This document shows positions 45,256 through 54,128 of a DNA stretch of 64,000 nucleotides, piece after piece; position 1 is the stretch's first letter; every line of letters begins with the position of its first letter. This DNA comes from Lachnospiraceae bacterium. GTDB taxonomy: Bacteria > Bacillota > Clostridia > Lachnospirales > Lachnospiraceae. The translations under genes were made by a program, and so were the position numbers. The notes beneath the pieces were generated by a model, which saw only the letters and a program-made list of their open reading frames with translations, was not told where the DNA came from and ran no database searches. The DNA is taken from contig DNUZ01000031.1 in assembly GCA_003507655.1 (NCBI GenBank), positions 18,411-82,410 of the forward strand, read 5' to 3'.

Positions 45256-45732
45256 ATGAGTGGTGTGCCATATGATATTAAGCATAGGAATGGTAATGTT
45301 CCTCAATTTAATGCTGAACAGGCTGTCAAAGAAAGCGAAAACACAAATAGGTATATGCCAGAAGCAGACTTTGATGAAAAAGCATTTGCTATGATTGGTC
45401 CGAATGCTCCGCAAGATGTAAAAGACGCATGGATGGAAGCGGCTAAAGAAGTAAATGCGAATGGCTTAGGAATAAAGGGGAACGGAATGTTGAGCCACAT
45501 ATCGCAAATGATGGTGCAAAGACTTAACAAACAGCTTAAGGGAGAAGGAGATGTGGATAATCTGGATATTTTGGGTAATACAACAGAATCTGCAATCCAG
45601 GCAACGAAACAAGCACTTTATAATTTGGATCACCCGGTAGTATACACTCCCAAAAGTATAGAGGTTCAGCAAGCTTGTATTAAAGAACGGGAATTTTATG
45701 TTGCGTTTTTGGAAAAGTTAGAAAAGTTATAA
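45256..45732 (+). CDS. Hypothetical protein of the mobile island
   Basis: 158 residues, soluble, no family recognised. The reading frame is open upstream of the ATG, through ATA-CAG-ATT-AGT-TCT-AGT-TAT-TCC (45232-45255). AAGGAGG lies 10 bases before that ATA, whereas the ATG at 45256 is 34 bases away, so the original start was probably ATG at 45232, now ATA. The protein has a globular middle (AMIGPNAPQDVKDAWMEAAKEVNANGLGI) and a charged helical end. A terminator follows at 45768. Confidence 0.55.
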   Translation: MSGVPYDIKHRNGNVPQFNAEQAVKESENTNRYMPEADFDEKAFAMIGPNAPQDVKDAWMEAAKEVNANGLGIKGNGMLSHISQMMVQRLNKQLKGEGDVDNLDILGNTTESAIQATKQALYNLDHPVVYTPKSIEVQQACIKEREFYVAFLEKLEKL

Positions 45733-45767
45733 TCTTTTAGGCTGTTTGCAAGAAAAGTAAAAAAGAG

Positions 45768-45812
45768 AAAATCCTCTTGGACTGGATAAAAATTCAGTTC
45801 AAGAGGGTTTTT
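45768..45812 (+). terminator. Terminator
   Basis: A 17-bp stem (AAAATCCTCTTGGACTG with its complement, two G-T pairs) and a 10-base loop ends in a T-run. The 100 bases that follow hold only a short fragment (GHWHQGETMHSQNSGSIHQD and on to VQPL, stop at 45914) that I cannot place. Confidence 0.78.
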
Positions 45813-45920
45813 ATATTCCAGGTCATTGGCATCAGGGTGAGACAATGCACAGTCAAAATTCTGGATCAATACATCAAGATTTGCCGGATGATCAGGATTA
45901 TGTGCAACCTCTTTAAAAAA

Positions 45921-47327
45921 CTAAATCTCATCATTCATCCGTCCAAAATAAAGGTCAATTTCCTTTTGATAATCGGAAAGTTCTTTTAAATCCCGTTCAT
46001 TTTGTCGATTGATATCTTCCTGCCGTTTGATTTCAGTTTCTGCTTCTGTAACTTTTTGCTGCATGATTTTGATACCTTCGTAGGTGATGGAATCAAGATC
46101 AATGTTTCGGCGTTCTAGAGCAAAGACTGCATCATGGAAAGCATCTAGCTGACTGTCGTGTGCTTCATAATATTTTTCCTTGTCAGAGGCTTTTTCTTCA
46201 TTGATGGAATAGATTTTATACCGCTTATAAGCGACGCAATTTTCGACAAAAGAACGCAGTTCTTCTAAGTCTTTTTTGGATTTTGTAATCTGTGTGGATA
46301 AGCGATTGTTGTCTGCTCGTAGTGAAGAAATGTGCCCTTTAATGTCACTATATGCAATTCCGTATTTTTCTTTAACCTCTAAGGAAATCTGTTCAAAGCG
46401 CATAGCATTTTGCTTGTTTGTCCAGCGAAGTTTCCCGATGGAATCTTTGGAAATGTTGTCAAAGGACTGCTCACGAATAGATCTGATTTTCACTTTTGAT
46501 TTATCCAATTTCCTTTCTGCAGGAGAGAGTAATGCTTTTCGTAAAGCAGCCTGTTCTTTTCTAAGCTGCTTTTTTTCTTCCTGTGATTTCATAAAGGCAA
46601 TGTGTCTTTCGATTCGTTTCTTGATGGATTCATCCCCATAAAAAGTACCAAGGGAATAGCCCCGGTGAAAATGTTTTTCTTCCGGAAATTTGTATTTGGT
46701 AACAGGACCATATTTTTTGGATGTGCCGGTGTCGGTTTCAATTCCCTGTGCTTTTATCAGAAAAAGAAAATGGTCAAAATCATTTGCCTCCATCACAGTC
46801 CTATCAATGATTTTTCGAATCTTTGTCTTGTTAGAACCAGTAGGATTTTCTTTTTCAGCAAGCCATTCTTTGTAGGTTTGTGATTTCCCCTTTTCCTTTT
46901 CGATGACAGAAAGGCCATGTTCCTTGCAAAGAATATCATTGTTTTTTCGCAGTGAGAGAAGAAGGGATAAGTTGTCATCTAACTTTCTTCCTAATATATC
47001 ACGTGAGGCAGAACACATAACAAAATGGTTGTGAATATGGTTTTTGTCAACGTGTGTGGAACAGAGAAAAGCGTATCGGTCATCAAATGTTTTTTTCATA
47101 AAATCCATTCCAATTTGATGCGCTTCTTCTGGTGTTACCTCATCAGTAGGAGCGAAGGATTGAATGAAATGGTAGGCTTTTATGACTTGTTCATCCAGTG
47201 CTTTTTGACTATTCCCCATGAGTGCTAATTGGAAAACTCCAGGAGCATTTTTTTCTGTGCATCCGATAGAAGATACTAATAGTTTTTCATTGGTTTTATC
47301 CGGATTTGTGATGTATTTGATAACAAA
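45921..47327 (-). pseudogene. 5'-truncated MOBP-type relaxase (mobilisation nuclease)
   Basis: Conjugative nickase that would cut oriT. From ATG at 47219 there are 432 residues. The metal-binding triad is HIHNH (His61, His63, His65) in VDKNHIHNHFVMCSAS, and a long coiled-coil C-terminus follows. The same frame is open upstream to 47327, where it reads FVIKYITNPDKTNEKLLVSS and on to GVFQLAL, the natural N-terminal part, then meets TAA. The first 20-30 residues of a normal relaxase, including the start, are missing. It runs against its neighbours and is probably inactive. No oriT was recognised. Confidence 0.82.
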
Positions 47328-47438
47328 TTAGTACGTGATAAAATTCCAGAAATAATTGAAGCAGACGGTAAGGTGTGTAGGACACATATTTTATCAAATG
47401 AGGAATGGGGTTTTTGTCTGAGGAGAAGGTTTTTATAG
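47322..47438 (+). pseudogene. Truncated MazG-like nucleotide pyrophosphohydrolase
   Basis: The frame reads NKLVRDKIPEIIEADGKVCR then THILSNEEWG and loses identity before TAG at 47436. The KLVRDKIPEIIE start is typical of small MazG/phosphoribosyl-ATP pyrophosphohydrolase-like proteins of about 100 residues. Only 30 are kept, and the piece overlaps the broken end of the relaxase on the other strand, so the junction marks a recombination scar. A further open stub (EEKVFIEVEFPQMQENEEIK and on to ATF, stop near 47506) follows. Confidence 0.7.
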
Positions 47439-47575
47439 AAGTTGAATTTCCACAAATGCAGGAAAATGAGGAGATAAAAATGATTAAGAGAAAAGCAACA
47501 TTTTAATTTTATCGAAACGCCAGAGAAAAGGAGTATAGATTGAAATAGTCATGAATAAGCAAGATTAAATTGGTT

Positions 47576-47677
47576 ACCCTTAAATGTATACAACTTTTAA
47601 GGGGAAATACACATAATACAATTGATTTTCCCTTAAAACATGGTAATATTTAAGGGAAAGGAGCGTGATTAAGGGAA
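47576..47677 (+). promoter_or_regulatory. Operator-like array: five TTTAAGGG-type sites upstream of a Fic gene
   Basis: Sites at 47576-47585 (complement), 47595-47607 (direct), 47625-47638 (complement), 47648-47659 (direct) and 47668-47677 (direct, touching the start codon). The core is (A/T)TTTAAGGGGAAA. This is the same architecture as the array before the other Fic gene but with a different sequence. Confidence 0.7.
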
Positions 47678-48723
47678 TGAGAGACTTCAATTATAGTAAA
47701 ATAAAAGAGCAAAAATGGGATTCTGAGGTACTAAGTCTTATTGCTGCAATATATAAATATGCAGGTAAGCAGGAACTATATTTAAAACAAAGACCGGATG
47801 AACTAGAGAAACTTGTAGAAATTGCTAAGATTCAGAGTACCGAAAGTTCTAATGCGATTGAGGGTATTGTGACAACAAATACAAGAATAAAGCAGTTAGT
47901 CGAAGAGAGCACGACTCCTAAAAACAGAGACGAAGAAGAGATAGCGGGATATAGAGACGTATTAAATATTATCCATGAAAGTTTTGATGCAATTCCCATA
48001 ACAAAGAATTATATTCTTCAGCTCCATAAGATACTTTACAGTCATATGAATAATCCGATCGCCGGACAAACAAAAACTGTGCAGAATTATATCAGTGCAA
48101 CATATCCGGATGGTCACACAGAGGTGTTTTTTACTCCCATGGCTCCGTTTGAAACACCAAAGGCACTTGAAAAAATCTGTGAGGAATACAATAGAGTTAT
48201 TGGTAATCTTGAGGTTGAACCATTGATTGCTATTCCTGTATTTATACATGATTTTCTTTGCATTCATCCCTTTAATGATGGAAATGGACGAATGAGTAGA
48301 TTGCTTACAACGCTTCTTCTATATAGAAGTGGATTTTATGTAGGAAAATATATTTCACTTGAGGCTAAAATTGCTAAGAATAAAGATTTATATTATGAAG
48401 TGCTGGGGAAAGCTCAGAATGGCTGGCATGAAGGAGAGGAGGATGTAGTTCCTTTTATAAAGTATCTTTTAGGAACAATACTTGCAGCATATAAAGATTT
48501 TGAAGATCGTTTTGAGATCATCGGGGAAAAGCTCCCAGCATTAGAAATGGTGCGGAAAGCGACTAAGAATAAAATTGGCAAGTTCTCCAAACAGGATATC
48601 AGAGAACTTTGTCCATCGCTTAGTATTAGCTCTATAGAGGGTTCATTAAGAACGCTTGTAAAAGAAGGAGAATTGATGAGAGGCGGTTCTGGAAAAGCTA
48701 CTTATTATGTGCGATTAATGTAG
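47677..48723 (+). CDS. Class II Fic protein (Fic_N, Fido domain, C-terminal winged helix)
   Basis: 348 residues. The inhibitory helix motif S-x3-E-G is present as SSNAIEG (Ser58, Glu62, Gly63), placing it in the class with an N-terminal self-inhibiting helix. The catalytic motif is complete: HPFNDGNGRMSR with His197. So it should AMPylate a protein target once the helix is displaced. Residues about 285-348 form a winged-helix-like domain (FSKQDIRELCPSLSISSIEGSLRTLVKEGEL) that could bind the operator array upstream. The frame opens at GTG 47665, but homologous proteins start MRDFNYSKIKE, so ATG 47677 is preferred. Confidence 0.9.
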   Translation: MRDFNYSKIKEQKWDSEVLSLIAAIYKYAGKQELYLKQRPDELEKLVEIAKIQSTESSNAIEGIVTTNTRIKQLVEESTTPKNRDEEEIAGYRDVLNIIHESFDAIPITKNYILQLHKILYSHMNNPIAGQTKTVQNYISATYPDGHTEVFFTPMAPFETPKALEKICEEYNRVIGNLEVEPLIAIPVFIHDFLCIHPFNDGNGRMSRLLTTLLLYRSGFYVGKYISLEAKIAKNKDLYYEVLGKAQNGWHEGEEDVVPFIKYLLGTILAAYKDFEDRFEIIGEKLPALEMVRKATKNKIGKFSKQDIRELCPSLSISSIEGSLRTLVKEGELMRGGSGKATYYVRLM

Positions 48724-48779
48724 ATTAAGAACAAACATTCGAAGTGCAAGGGAAGATTTATGGACTTGTAATTTGGCAT

Positions 48780-48828
48780 AATAGAGTCATCTTAAGAAAG
48801 CAAATAGCTTTTTAGATGGCTCTATTTT
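48780..48828 (+). terminator. Rho-independent terminator after the second Fic gene
   Basis: A 13-bp stem (AATAGAGTCATCT / AGATGGCTCTATT, one G-T pair) with a loop of about 21 bases ends in a short T-run. Confidence 0.72.
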
Positions 48829-48859
48829 ATTGATAGGTTTGTTTTTATAGGAGGTACAT

Positions 48860-49006
48860 ATGAATTACGTCGTGATTGATTTAGAAATGTGTAAAGTACC
48901 AAAACTTTATCGCCGCAATTATAAACATGCAAATGAAACAATTCAGATTGGAGCTGTCCTATTAGATAGCGAGTTCAAAAAAATTGCAACACTTAGAATA
49001 TTTTAA
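48860..49006 (+). pseudogene. N-terminal stub of a DEDD-type 3'-5' exonuclease
   Basis: 48 residues behind GGAGG: MNYVVIDLEMCKVPKLYRRN, then KHANETIQIGAVLLDSEFKKI. This is the first part of an exonuclease (Exo I motif DxE in VIDLEM, then the ETIQIGAV strand), which normally continues for another 130 or more residues. Here it ends in unrelated codons and TAA, a few bases before the next gene. Confidence 0.75.
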
Positions 49007-49023
49007 AAAGGAAGGTGTTTTAT

Positions 49024-49524
49024 ATGAAAAAGAATACGGCAGGTAAAAATTTTATAACAGCGCTTATCATCATAGGAGTTTTTTGTTTTGCCGGGTGGAT
49101 CGCCAGTATGTTTGACAGTGGACCAAGGTGTATCGAGACAGGTTGCTACAGACGTCAGGAACCTGATAGCGATTACTGTTATGATCACGAGTTATATAGG
49201 GAGGAATCCTCTACAGATGACGAATCATCATCCGATGACAAATCGTCAACGGACAGTTCCAATGATAGTGGCTCATCCAAAAAAACATATAATCATATCA
49301 ACAACGATCGTAACAGTGATTCTGATTCATCTTATAGCAATAATACAAGAAAAAATACATATGGAACATCTAGTTCCCCAACAATCAGTACATACGATTC
49401 TTATGATGAGGGGTATGATGACATCTATATGGATGGTGATTATGATGATAACAGATATGACAATGACAGTGACTATGCAGATGGTGTAGATGATGCAATG
49501 GATGATGACGATGAAGATTGGTAA
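49024..49524 (+). CDS. Membrane-anchored, Ser/Asp-rich low-complexity protein
   Basis: 166 residues. A membrane helix (about 8-27, FITALIIIGVFCFAGWIASMF) is followed by a small Cys/His cluster RCIETGCYRRQEPDSDYCYDHE (C-x4-C-x9-C-x2-H), possibly a metal-binding knuckle. About 120 residues of Ser, Asp, Asn and Tyr then end in an Asp-rich tail (DDAMDDDDEDW). A disordered, highly acidic tail could bind calcium or extend from the surface. AAGGAAGG supports the ATG at 49024 over a GTG at 49015. The family was not recognised. Confidence 0.72.
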   Translation: MKKNTAGKNFITALIIIGVFCFAGWIASMFDSGPRCIETGCYRRQEPDSDYCYDHELYREESSTDDESSSDDKSSTDSSNDSGSSKKTYNHINNDRNSDSDSSYSNNTRKNTYGTSSSPTISTYDSYDEGYDDIYMDGDYDDNRYDNDSDYADGVDDAMDDDDEDW

Positions 49525-49573
49525 AGGAGTTGCAGAGTCCACCTACAAAATAAACACATTCCCCCCAAAAACG

Positions 49574-49641
49574 CCTCTATCCGATTCCCCTAAAATTCTG
49601 TATAATAGAACCATATAATACAGACAAACACGGATAGAGGA
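49574..49641 (+). promoter_or_regulatory. Promoter region of the DUF4097 gene with flanking inverted repeat
   Basis: TATAAT lies at 49601-49606. CCTCTATCCG (49574-49583, at the -35 position) and its complement CGGATAGAGG (49630-49639, overlapping the ribosome binding site) bracket the promoter. CCCCCCAAAAAC just upstream resembles a motif before the response regulator gene at the left end. Confidence 0.5.
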
Positions 49642-49650
49642 GGGACACTG

Positions 49651-50448
49651 ATGTTAAAGACATTCCACACATCATACATAGGAAAAAAGAAATCGCGGGC
49701 AGTCACAGCTCTGGGCCTGCTTTCTCTGATGCTGTGTCTGACAGGATGCAGCATGGAAGGAGTACCGTTTGCAAACTGGGACTTATATCACAGCGAAACA
49801 TACGAAAATGCAGAATCTTACCAAACCGGAGATTTTTCAGGTAATGCAGATGAAGTACAAACGTTAGCTGTATACTGGCGCTCCGGAGAGATAAAGATCA
49901 CGGAATCAGAGGGCGATTCTATTGAGATCCGTGAGAGTGGAAAAAATCTGACAGAGGATGCAAAAATGCATTATTATCTCAAAGACGGTCAGTTAGAAGT
50001 CCGTTTTTGCGCATCAGGAGCAACCATTCAAGTAAAACCGAAGGAGAAGCACTTGCAGATAGAAGTGCCAAAAAACATGCAGTTGTCCATTCACAGTACA
50101 TCCGCGGATGTGAAAGCAAAACATTTAGAGCAGGAGCAAATATTAGTGGCAACCATGTCGGGTGATATAGAGATCGGAGAGTTTGTGGCAGAGGAAGGAG
50201 ATCTCAGCAGCGGTTCCGGAGATATTACATTGGACAATATGCAGGTTCAAGAGGCAGCGATCACGACTGCAAGCGGAGATGTAGAGCTCTCCTTACCGGA
50301 AAAAGGTGCTAAGATCAAATACACCACAACAGGCGGAGATCTGGAGACAGATTTGGACCACAAAAAAACCGGAAACATCTATGTATTTGGTGATGGAAAA
50401 ACCAATCTGACCATACAAAGCACGAATGGAGATCTGATGATCAGATAG
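49651..50448 (+). CDS. DUF4097-family lipoprotein
   Basis: 265 residues. A lipoprotein signal peptide (about 12-33) ends in the lipobox LTGC. The rest is a beta-helix-like DUF4097 domain with repeated short strands: SADVKAKHLEQEQILVATMSGDIEIGEF, then SGSGDITLDNMQVQEAAITTASGDVELSL, then TTGGDLETDL. Such proteins are often next to ABC transporters and envelope-stress regulators; here the neighbour is a broken ABC-2 permease. GGAGG precedes the ATG. The role is unknown; it sits on the outer face of the membrane. Confidence 0.85.
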   Translation: MLKTFHTSYIGKKKSRAVTALGLLSLMLCLTGCSMEGVPFANWDLYHSETYENAESYQTGDFSGNADEVQTLAVYWRSGEIKITESEGDSIEIRESGKNLTEDAKMHYYLKDGQLEVRFCASGATIQVKPKEKHLQIEVPKNMQLSIHSTSADVKAKHLEQEQILVATMSGDIEIGEFVAEEGDLSSGSGDITLDNMQVQEAAITTASGDVELSLPEKGAKIKYTTTGGDLETDLDHKKTGNIYVFGDGKTNLTIQSTNGDLMIR

Positions 50449-50458
50449 GAGAAGGCAT

Positions 50459-51175
50459 ATGATAAGAATGGAAAAAAATGTTTTTTTCCTCATTGATCAC
50501 ACCCGTCATTTTGATCGTGTTGTATGGAACATTTCTCTCAAATGTATACAAGGATTCCTTTCAGTCCTCCTTGCCGGAGTTTCTAAGCGTTTCAGATAAA
50601 CTGATCAACGGAACCGTAGTCGCACAGTTAGCGGCAGCATTACTCGCAGTGAGCTGCGTTACCGTTACCTTTTGTGTCAATCTGACCATGATCCAGGATA
50701 AAGCGAATGGAGCAAGAAAAGATTTTAATGTATCACCGACAGGAAAACCGGTTATCTATTTAGGGTACCTGTACTGTTTGGCAGTGTGCTTTCGAGCATC
50801 GTGTGTTATCCGTTAAAAACACAGGGACAGATGTCGGCGGTAGGAACGATCGTCAGTGCCGGCTATGGATTCATCTGTGGAGCCTATATGCCAATCTCTA
50901 ATTTTGGCAAAGGACTTCAGAAAGGATTGTCCTATGTTCCAAGCACTTATGGAACCTCCATGCTTAAAAACCATATGCTTCGCGGAGTATTTGAAGAGAT
51001 GAAATCCAAGGGATTTCCGGACGATGTAGTGACAGGCATTGCAGATTCGCTGGACTGCAATCCGGTATTTCGGGGACATGTTGTAAGCAGTGCAGAAATG
51101 CTGGCGTTCATGGTAGGAACCATCGTTGTATTAGGGATCATTTATCAGATCATAACGGCACTTCCTGAAAAATAA
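50459..51175 (+). pseudogene. Degraded ABC-2 type transporter permease
   Basis: Two pieces in different frames. The first (about 50478-50816) carries the first membrane helix and periplasmic part (FFSSLITPVILIVLYGTFLSNVYKDSF, then VSVTF-type helix LLAVSCVTVTFCVNL). The second (about 50786-51175) carries the end (VGTIVSAGYGFICGAYMPISNFGKGLQKGLSYVPSTYGTSMLKN and a final helix). Relatives have about 60 more residues with further helices between the two, so a deletion plus frameshift has removed the middle. The partner ATPase gene is also absent. Confidence 0.8.
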
Positions 51176-51217
51176 ACAAAATAAATCCGGTTGTAACCGC
51201 AAATCTATCATGCTATA

Positions 51218-51628
51218 ATGGGCGTAAACATCAACTTTGGAAAGAACAAAAAACTATTAGAGCAGTGCCAGACCTTAAAAGAATATGCCATCTATGTAAA
51301 GAAAGTACGAACCTATGCAAAGAGCATGAAAGTAGAAGAAGCGGTAGACCGTGCAGTGACAGAATGTATCAATGAAGGAATCCTGCGGGAGTTTCTGCTT
51401 CAAAACAGAAAAGAGGCGGTGGAAATGAGTATTTTTGAATATGATGAAGAGGCGGTCTTTGAAGTTGTCAGGAAAGATGAATATGAGAAAGGCATCCAAG
51501 AAGGCGAAAAACAGTTTGCCCTTCTGACCGAAAGACTCTTAGAAGCCGGGAGAACACAGGACCTGCTGCGTGCTACACAGGATCAAGAATATCGCAAGCT
51601 GTTATATAAAGAGTATCAGATTTCATAA
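51218..51628 (+). pseudogene. C-terminal fragment of an Rpn-family PD-(D/E)XK nuclease
   Basis: 136 residues of the tail of recombination-promoting nuclease/transposase-like proteins: VNINFGKNKKLLEQCQTLKEYAIYVKKVRTYAKSMKVEEAVDRAVTECINEGILREFL, then FEYDEEAVFEV. The N-terminal nuclease core that carries the catalytic residues is missing and no ribosome binding site is seen. In complete genes this region is about residues 170-300. Confidence 0.78.
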
Positions 51629-51643
51629 AGAGGAGGAGCACCA

Positions 51644-51820
51644 ATGGAAACATGGTTTTATGAAGTAGTCAGCATTGACGGAGACTATGCAAACTTAAAA
51701 CGTACCGATATCGAATCGGATGACTTAAAGTTAGTTGCAAGAGCATTACTGCCACCGGAAATCATGGAAGGAAGTAAGCTGAAATACGAGTTAATGCAAT
51801 ATGAACTTCTTCCGTTATAA
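51644..51820 (+). CDS. Small conserved hypothetical protein
   Basis: 58 residues (METWFYEVVSIDGDYANLKR and on to a LPPEIMEGSKLKYELMQYELL end) behind a strong AGAGGAGGAG. The strand-turn-strand pattern with a conserved LPP-E-x2-EGSKL looks like a small beta domain. I recall similar unannotated small proteins in Lachnospiraceae but no function. It follows the Rpn fragment by 15 bases and precedes a terminator. Confidence 0.7.
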   Translation: METWFYEVVSIDGDYANLKRTDIESDDLKLVARALLPPEIMEGSKLKYELMQYELLPL

Positions 51821-51851
51821 ATAACTTTAGAATCGAATACAGGTAAAAAGT

Positions 51852-51887
51852 AAAGGGCAGAGACCGGAAAACGGTTCTGCCCTTTTG
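51852..51887. terminator. Terminator between convergent genes
   Basis: A 14-bp stem (AAAGGGCAGAGACCG against CGGTTCTGCCCTTT, one bulge) with a 5-base loop and TTTT after it on the right, and an A-run on the left. Confidence 0.8.
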
Positions 51888-51895
51888 TAACAGGA

Positions 51896-53911
51896 TTAAA
51901 TTTTGAAATAACGCATTTCATTTGCGAGTTTCTCAGCCTGTGTGGCTACATTCTGTGCAGCTTGTGCTACATTTTCACTGTTGTCGGTTACGCTTAAGGC
52001 TTCCTGAGCAAGACCTTCAGAGGTTGCAAGGATTTCTTCGGCACTGGCGGATTGTTCTTCTGTAATAGCAGCTACAGAGGTTGCAACTTCATCCACTTTG
52101 TTGACATTCGTAATCATTTCCTGTAACAGCTCGCTTGTCTCTCCGATCGTCTGGTAAATATCGTGGAATGTGTGATGCGCGGTAGAAACCAGCTCCTCAC
52201 TGTCATGGATGTGTTTGGCACTTATCTGGGTCTTGTCCACGGCATCGCTGACGAGAGTATTAATATCTGCCGTAATAGAGGATATTTTGTCCACGGCCTG
52301 CGAACTTGTTTCGGCAAGGTTGCGGATTTCTTCGGCAACAACAGCAAATCCTTTTCCGGCTTCACCGGCTCTTGCTGCCTCAATGGCTGCATTTAAGGAA
52401 AGCAGGTTCGTCTGGGAGGCAATATCTCCGATAATTTCCACAAATTTTGTAATCTCTTCCGTCGATTCACCGACATGACCGACAGCGGTTTCTAATTGGG
52501 TAACGGAGGCCTGAACGGTTTCCATGGCATGTTTTACCTTATCCATGTCATCCCGTCCCTTGCCGGAAATTACAACGGTATCATTCATCTTTTAACTGGC
52601 GTTATGTCCGATCTGATCTGTTTCAGAAACGATCATCGCCAGAGAGGTTGTATTTTCTGCTACTTCTGTTACGGAGTTTGCCAATTCCTCAACAGTGGAA
52701 TTTAACTCTTTCATAGAGGTAGATTGAGTTATCGCGGAGCGATATAATATTTCGGAAACGGAACTGCTGTTTTCAGCCTGTTGATTCAATTGTCCGGATA
52801 TGGAAAAAATAGTACCGATCGTATTTCGCATAGTACCAATAAATTTCTGCATACCATTTCCCATAGCAGCGACTTCATCCTGGCCTTTGGTCTGTACATT
52901 TACCGTAAAATCACCGTCAGTAATCTTTCCGATATCCTTTGTCAGGGTTTTGATCGGTTCAACAACAATGTGTACAATTCGTTCGATCAAAAATCCGATA
53001 ATCACCATTGCCAGGACTAAAATAAGGATAATTCTGGTCTGCAAACCTTTTAAATCTTCAAGGACAGTACTTTCTTTTACATTAGAGACCAGAACCCAGT
53101 CAGTTCCTGTGATCGGTTCGACCTCTACATAATAGACTGTATTACCAACGGTAACATTTTGAACTTTTCCATTCTTTTTATCAATCTTATCAGCAACCGC
53201 TTTCACATAAGAATCTTTGCTGTCAGAAGAGATTGTTTGTGCCACTAATTTCTGGTCTTTGTGTGCTAAAATGGTATGGCTGTTTTTATCAACCAGAAAT
53301 GCGTAACCATCATCCATAACTTTGATATCGGATACCATCTTAGAAGCATAATTTAGAAAAACATCTGCTGCAGCAACCGTTTTAGCACCATTAGAGGTTT
53401 TAAGTAACGTTGTGGCACTTACAATAAATTCGCCGGTATCTGCATCGCGATATGGTGTGCCAAAGGCAAAAGATTTATGGGTTAATCCCTCTTTATACCA
53501 GTCGCGCTCTGTAATCCCATAGTCCGCATCCGGAACCCAGCCGGACATATCAATATATTTCCCATGGTCATCACCGATGTAGACTCCGTTTGGAAAATCC
53601 TGATTCATATTTACAGTCGTAGCCAGATAAGTTTTTTCGGTTTCTTCATCCATTGGAACGGTTTCTAAAGTGTTTTGTAACATATCCAACGTATTAAGAA
53701 TACCGGTGGTCCAGGTCTCTAACTCTTTGGCATTCATTTTAGATTCTGCCCTTAACAGATTTTTTGCCTCTTGGACAATGATCTTTTTAGAAGCCATATA
53801 AGAAATCACAATAATGGATATAATAGCGATAGCGATACAAGGAAGTAGAATTTTCAGCAGCTTAGCTTTTATACCTTTTAACATTTTCGTATTTTGTCGA
53901 TCGTTTTTCAT
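51896..53911 (-). pseudogene. Methyl-accepting chemotaxis protein split by one in-frame stop
   Basis: Chemoreceptor of about 670 residues. From the ATG at 53911 (AAAGGAGAC upstream): TM1 (ILLPCIAIAIISIIVISYMA), a dCache-type periplasmic sensor (GVYIGDDHGKYIDMSGWVPDADYGITERDWYKEG), TM2 (IILILVLAMVIIGFLI), HAMP, then the signalling domain. At 52592-52594 the frame reads HNAS-TAA-KMNDTVV; everything on both sides is in the same frame. The part after the stop holds the essential hairpin tip [18 protein letters not shown], so truncation abolishes CheA/CheW coupling. It may be a true nonsense mutation, read-through or a sequence error; no start signal precedes the second half. Confidence 0.85.
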
Positions 53912-54049
53912 TCGCACGTCTCCTTTCTGCATAAGTATATATAAAAGTATAATACGGATATATGCGTTTTTCAAGGATTTTCTTAGGAAACACGTCTGTT
54001 ATAGCTTTTCCCTATACCCCAATATAGAAATGTCATATGAAAGCAAATC

Positions 54050-54078
54050 TTGAATTGCCTCCAAAATCATAGTACACT
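54050..54078 (+). promoter_or_regulatory. Candidate promoter of the metF-metH operon
   Basis: TTGAAT, 17 bases, TACACT. A short hairpin AGACATC/GATGTCT (54098-54114) lies in the leader just before AAGGAGG. No SAM or B12 riboswitch shape was seen. Confidence 0.45.
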
Positions 54079-54128
54079 TTTAATGATCAGAAAAAAGACA
54101 TCCTTAAGATGTCTAAGGAGGCAGTCAC

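Noticed and set aside
47665..48723. A Fic toxin-antitoxin pair
   Set aside because: No small antitoxin gene lies beside it; the inhibitory S-x3-E-G helix is inside the Fic protein itself.
41123..49006. Direct-repeat attachment sites bounding the island
   Set aside because: The TTACTACAAC pair occurs only at the left side; I found no matching copy near 49 kb and no integrase, so the ends cannot be fixed.
54000..54128. SAM, B12 or T-box leader before the metF-metH operon
   Set aside because: Only a 7-bp hairpin is present; no conserved riboswitch or T-box sequence was found.
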